Below, in pieces: positions 62,216 through 64,000 of a DNA stretch of 64,000 bases (position 1 is its first letter; the number at the start of each line of letters is the position of its first letter). Where the stretch lies: NCBI RefSeq assembly GCF_014138605.1, contig NZ_JACJHX010000004.1:62001-126000 (forward strand). Direction: 5' to 3'. Source of the stretch: Peribacillus huizhouensis. Lineage in GTDB: Bacteria > Bacillota > Bacilli > Bacillales > DSM-1321. The notes under the pieces were generated by a model that was not told the DNA's origin, did no database searches, and saw only the letters and a program-made list of their open reading frames with translations. The translations under genes and the position numbers were made by a program.

Positions 62216-63262
62216 TTATTCTTCATTCAAATTCATCTTCATAATATTTCGGAATTTTGAACCAGCCGTACGCTCTAACTCAAAAGGTTCACCTTCTAAT
62301 ATTGAATAGTTATGTAAGAAGTGATTTATTTCTTCAATATCAGAACAATCGAGTTCGAAACTAAATATTTGAGCATTTGACTCAACATGGCTGCTATTTC
62401 TAACGCCAATAATTGAAGCCCCAACACCTTGTTGACTTAATATATATTTTGTAGCAACATGAGCGATGTTGACAGAATACTTTTTAGCGATTTTATCTAG
62501 CAATAACAATAATTCCTGATAGCCAACCCAACCCAAAGTCTCTTCAATCACCTGCAAATATTTAACATGCGAGCGCGTATCGGGTTGAATAGATGTTTTG
62601 CCGAGCCATTTTTCCGCTAACAAACCGCCTGATAATGTGCCGTAGCATAGCAAAGAAATACCTTTTATTTTACAATATTCTAATAATTCTTTTTCTGGTC
62701 GTCTATCAAAAACCGAGTATTGATTTTGACAAGACACAATCGGTATACCGGCATCAACGATCTCTTTCAAATGCTTCGTATCAAAGTTTGTAACGGCGAT
62801 ATTACGTATTTTCCCTTTTTCTTTTAGCCTTAACAGATCCCCTGCTGTCTCGATATAGCCAGGCACATCGTAATCCCACCAATGAAACTGCACTAGATCT
62901 AATACATCTCGATTTTGCCGTTTAAGGCTTCTATCAATTATTTTTTCTGTGTATGTAAAATCGACATCACTAAGTAAATTGATATCAGGTACATACTTGG
63001 TATGAATTTGAATGTCATTTGGTGAAATCGTGCTTCCGTGCTTAAGTTGCTTTAAGAATTCACCTAGAAATTCTTCCGTACCCGTATATATATCAGCACA
63101 ATCAAATGTCGTAAATCCTTTTTCGACAAGCATATTGAAGGCCTTCATAATATCTTGCTTGTCTAAATTAGTTTGTAAGCTATGACCTTCCGACAGTTGC
63201 CAACACCCGTTGATCACTCTACTAATTGTATAATCTTTTGCTAATTCGAATCGTTCTGCCAT
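62216..63262 (-). CDS. Aldo/keto reductase
   Basis: 348 residues. The catalytic tetrad is visible: Asp and Tyr in TFDCADIYTGTEE (about 52-64), Lys in IHTKYVPD and His in LVQFHWWDYD. The NADP-binding C-terminal segment is ASIIGVRNSSHVESN. The ATG overlaps the stop of the upstream gene by one base (TAATG), so the two are co-translated. Substrate unknown; the T-box ties it to amino-acid supply. Confidence 0.92.
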   Translation of the reverse strand: MAERFELAKDYTISRVINGCWQLSEGHSLQTNLDKQDIMKAFNMLVEKGFTTFDCADIYTGTEEFLGEFLKQLKHGSTISPNDIQIHTKYVPDINLLSDVDFTYTEKIIDRSLKRQNRDVLDLVQFHWWDYDVPGYIETAGDLLRLKEKGKIRNIAVTNFDTKHLKEIVDAGIPIVSCQNQYSVFDRRPEKELLEYCKIKGISLLCYGTLSGGLLAEKWLGKTSIQPDTRSHVKYLQVIEETLGWVGYQELLLLLDKIAKKYSVNIAHVATKYILSQQGVGASIIGVRNSSHVESNAQIFSFELDCSDIEEINHFLHNYSILEGEPFELERTAGSKFRNIMKMNLNEE

Positions 63263-63606
63263 TAGTTTTTATCTCCTTTATATATAGGCTCTGTTGTGCA
63301 TTCAGCATGACTAAATTCTTTAGTTCCGATACGAGTTATTTTAAATCTAGCACCACAGTTTGGATCTGGGCAGGCAATTACACTATCAGACAACATCCAG
63401 TCATTTGCATGCAATACCCGTTGCTTTGCAGGTAATAATGGCAAAATAGCGCTTAAGGCATACATTGAAAATGAATTATTTTCTGGGAAGATAACGTCTT
63501 CTCCTATAACTAAGAAATAGTCACCTTCCTTATGCTTGCAAACCATTGGTTTATCTGTACCTACAATTTCTACTTTTAAGTTATATAGCGTAAATTTATC
63601 ATCCAT
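63262..63606 (-). CDS. TIGR04076-like conserved hypothetical protein
   Basis: About 114 residues starting at ATG 63606 with AGGAGT before it. KVEIVGTDKPMVCKHKEGDY and LSAILPLLPAKQRVLHANDW then CPDPNCGARFKITRI fit the TIGR04076 family: small proteins with conserved Cys that often lie beside oxidoreductases. The CPDPNC pair could bind metal. First gene after the T-box; function unknown. Confidence 0.75.
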   Translation of the reverse strand: MDDKFTLYNLKVEIVGTDKPMVCKHKEGDYFLVIGEDVIFPENNSFSMYALSAILPLLPAKQRVLHANDWMLSDSVIACPDPNCGARFKITRIGTKEFSHAECTTEPIYKGDKN

Positions 63607-63779
63607 GACACTTACTCCTATCAACACTTGTAATTAATAAAACTGCTATTTTCATTTCTTTTTTCATTCTCCTTTTCTTCTTTTTCATTCTGAGATTTTT
63701 TACTTTCATACATAATGAATAGGGTTTCTCTGAAACAACTATATCCTGCTTACTTACAGTTGTTTGAGTCTATAAAATA
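63607..63779 (-). other. Leader between T-box terminator and first gene
   Basis: An AT-rich stretch with the ribosome site at its end and no ORF. Confidence 0.5.
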
Positions 63780-63782
63780 ACA

Positions 63783-64000
63783 AAAAACACTTATCCTTAA
63801 ATAATAATTCAAGGACAAGTGTTAACTTGCGGTACCACCTTGTTTGATATGTATCATACATACCCTCTCAGCAGAGTGCTCATACAAACACCCTTAGCCC
63901 TATAACGCTGGCTCTGCGTCTAAGCTACTAAAAAAATTCTTTCACTTCGCCCTCTGAGGCCCACTTGCTGTTACTGCATCTGTCCGGCTTACACCATCCC
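63783..64000 (-). ncRNA. T-box leader (partial) with terminator
   Basis: On the minus strand the antiterminator T-box reads AAGGTGGTACCGCAAG (63841-63826), followed by the terminator AACACTTGTCCTT...AAGGATAAGTGTT and TTTTTTG. At the window edge the stem I apical sequence GGATGGTGTAAGCC is present, so only the 5' side of stem I is missing. The specifier codon should lie about 20-30 bases after it, in AGCAAGTGGGCCTCAGAGGG; CTC (Leu) followed by A is one candidate, GGC another. I cannot fix it without the full stem. It controls TIGR04076-like, aldo/keto reductase and NhaC-like genes. Confidence 0.93.

Noticed and set aside
1-64000. CRISPR arrays, tRNA/rRNA genes, prophage or ICE modules, defence systems
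   Set aside because: I looked for direct-repeat arrays, TTCGA-type tRNA arms, integrases, toxin-antitoxin and restriction genes and found none that can be supported.

Overview
The window is chromosomal DNA from a low-GC, endospore-forming Firmicute of the Bacillaceae/Caryophanaceae type. The evidence is AT-rich sequence with AGGAGG-type ribosome sites, a cwlJ-gerQ pair (spore cortex lysis), SAM-I and T-box leaders, CcpA-type cre sites, MetNIQ, YesM/YesN systems and FbpA/YezD-type small proteins. No rRNA, tRNA, CRISPR array or intact transposon was found. Most of the window is regulated import and catabolism.

Layout. 1-7.9 kb: the 3' end of a 5'-nucleotidase, a VOC protein, a chemotaxis receptor behind a structured leader, a DMT exporter, and several decayed gene fossils (YjbR-like, ISL3 transposase, VOC, MCP). 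7.9-17.6 kb: a sugar module on the minus strand. It holds a ChvE/GguAB- or XylFGH-type ABC importer with a cre site, and an operon for a membrane-anchored sugar-binding sensor, a LytS/YesM kinase, a YesN regulator and a second binding lipoprotein. The arrangement resembles the XylFII-LytS-YesN three-component systems. 17.9-22.7 kb: a FadR-type regulator with a clear promoter and palindromic operator, two different enolase-superfamily enzymes and a BCCT transporter. This is probably a catabolic route for a quaternary-ammonium or related acid. 23-24.6 kb: a MazG-like protein, CwlJ and GerQ.

24.9-33.6 kb: a GntR/UTRA regulator, an FbpABC/AfuABC-like importer, a metallo-beta-lactamase-fold hydrolase and an inositol-phosphatase-family enzyme. 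A divergent secreted protein gene carries the same TAGCTGTCTGACATC operator as the importer. I read this as one regulon for extracellular release, import and intracellular hydrolysis of a (probably phosphorylated) compound. 33.8-36.8 kb: a TetR regulator with an SDR, and a DMT transporter. 36.9-43.6 kb: a CUT1 sugar importer without its own ATPase, a YesM/YesN pair and a cre site. 43.8-46.8 kb: an SsuABC/TauABC-like importer under a SAM-I riboswitch.

47.3-49.4 kb: a rare-looking single protein joining a sigma-factor-like head to a zinc-finger anti-sigma/DUF4179-like body. 50.6-58.5 kb: a GNAT, FbpA-like and YezD-like small proteins, and a second SAM-I-controlled operon (LLM flavoprotein with a frameshift, glutaredoxin-like protein, MetQ, MetN, MetI, second MetQ, NtaA/SnaA-type monooxygenase, YezD) that should import and open organosulfur compounds. 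59-60.5 kb: a GC-rich beta-propeller gene and a hypothetical. 60.7-64 kb: a T-box-controlled operon of a TIGR04076-like protein, an aldo/keto reductase and an NhaC-family transporter, with the T-box running to the window edge.

All family calls come from reading motifs by eye; no database search was run.
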